Shown here: positions 63,524-64,000 of the stretch, piece after piece
Position numbering within the stretch: the stretch's first letter is position 1
Layout: every line of letters starts with the position of its first letter
Source: Pirellula staleyi DSM 6068
GTDB lineage: Bacteria; Planctomycetota; Planctomycetia; Pirellulales; Pirellulaceae
Direction: 5' to 3'
DNA: 64,000 bases
Assembly (NCBI RefSeq): GCF_000025185.1
Contig: NC_013720.1
Coordinates: forward strand, 1,302,001 to 1,366,000
Program-made: the position numbers and the translations under genes
The notes under the pieces: generated by a model
Told to the model about the DNA's origin: nothing
Databases searched by the model: none
Seen by the model: the letters and a program-made list of their open reading frames with translations, nothing else

Positions 63524-64000
63524 CTACTTTCCACCGGCAGCGTTGCTGCCCGATGCGAGAGCCTTGGCCGTGGCGTTGATGATCGCCTGACTCGTAATCG
63601 TAGCATTGCTCGTGGCATCCACCCCCTTCACCCCTTGCCGTGCTTGGATCTTTTGGGGCGTGTCGGTCAGAGCGGAATAGAACTGCTTCTCGCGATGCTG
63701 AATCACCGAAAGGGCCGTGATCTTGCCACCTTTCACGGTCAGCGAAATGCGCACGGGACCTTCGTAGCCAATCGACTCTTCTTCGTACGTTCCATCGGCC
63801 ACTTTCGTCGCGTCGGCGAGATCGAACAACTTCACCGCCTCGATGCCGCGCTGGGCCCGCTCTTGGCTCCGCTTCAGCCGACCGTTAGGTGGGTTGGCTT
63901 GTTTGATCGCTAACACTTTTTGATACCACTCGAGCGATGCTTGCGGATTACCAGCCTGACGATAACCGTCGGCGACGTAGAGATAGGCTTCGTCGGCACC
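63524..64000 (-). CDS. TPR and FMN-binding domain protein (5' end outside window)
   Basis: The C-terminal ~158 residues of a protein that continues past the right edge; the frame is open to base 64000, so the GTG at 63916 is internal. The visible start (ADEAYLYVADGYRQAG) is TPR-like. The rest is an FMN-binding domain as in NosR/RnfG/NqrC, with GPVRISLTVKGGKITAL and a C-terminal GVDATSNATITSQAIINA. That segment contains the SxAT-type motif used for covalent FMN attachment. It ends 6 bases before the polyferredoxin start and is surely in the same operon, probably as electron donor or acceptor. Confidence 0.85.
   Translation of the reverse strand, partial: GADEAYLYVADGYRQAGNPQASLEWYQKVLAIKQANPPNGRLKRSQERAQRGIEAVKLFDLADATKVADGTYEEESIGYEGPVRISLTVKGGKITALSVIQHREKQFYSALTDTPQKIQARQGVKGVDATSNATITSQAIINATAKALASGSNAAGGK

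Overview
The window looks like a chromosome segment of a planctomycete, most likely of the Pirellula/Blastopirellula group. This is an inference from several signs: a DUF1559 prepilin-type secreted protein next to a small lipoprotein, a zinc-ribbon Ser/Thr kinase with a large membrane domain, many secreted proteins of no known family, high GC in most genes, and loosely packed genes on both strands. No rRNA, tRNA, CRISPR array, prophage or plasmid origin was seen. Both ends cut genes: an RND efflux pump on the left and an FMN-binding protein on the right.

Layout. 1-16 kb holds the RND pump, a HAD phosphatase, a REP-associated tyrosine transposase (RAYT) with its palindromes, tyrA-purL-purQ with palindromic mini-elements on both sides of purQ, small membrane and secreted proteins, a DUF1559/lipoprotein pair, and aroB. 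15.5-25 kb holds a TIM-barrel sugar isomerase, rsfS, dprA, a FixJ-like regulator, a trans-sulfuration PLP enzyme, a WD40 protein and a polysaccharide flippase. 25-36.5 kb is a Tad (tight adherence) pilus locus read leftward: six tandem pilin-like genes, then tadV, tadE, cpaB, tadG, tadA, tadB and tadC, closed by a terminator hairpin. 36.7-41.4 kb is a three-gene unit led by a sigma-54 activator. 41.8-48.9 kb holds two secreted proteins, a histidine kinase, a response regulator with its DNA-binding domain first, mnmG and a phosphodiesterase. 49.2-52.6 kb is a lower-GC patch with comM and a multidomain HIRAN protein. 52.8-64 kb holds an AlkD-like protein, nhaR, a TPR protein, a Ser/Thr kinase, a TIR-STAND-TPR protein and a membrane iron-sulfur protein followed by an FMN-binding protein.

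Most notable is the pilin array. All six proteins share a class III prepilin site followed by Glu+5 and Trp+6 where Flp pilins have Tyr+6. After the helix, each has a variable tail with one conserved cysteine in a (D/E)C(G/T/D)R motif. Four of the six genes have a -24/-12 (sigma-54) promoter match 120-200 bases upstream in the correct direction, and a sigma-54 activator gene lies next to the array. This suggests that several pilin subunits are expressed by separate, regulated promoters for one Tad machine whose assembly genes sit just downstream. Other leads are the TIR-STAND protein beside the kinase, the comM-HIRAN island, the RAYT with its exactly inverted REP pair, and the mini-elements around purQ.
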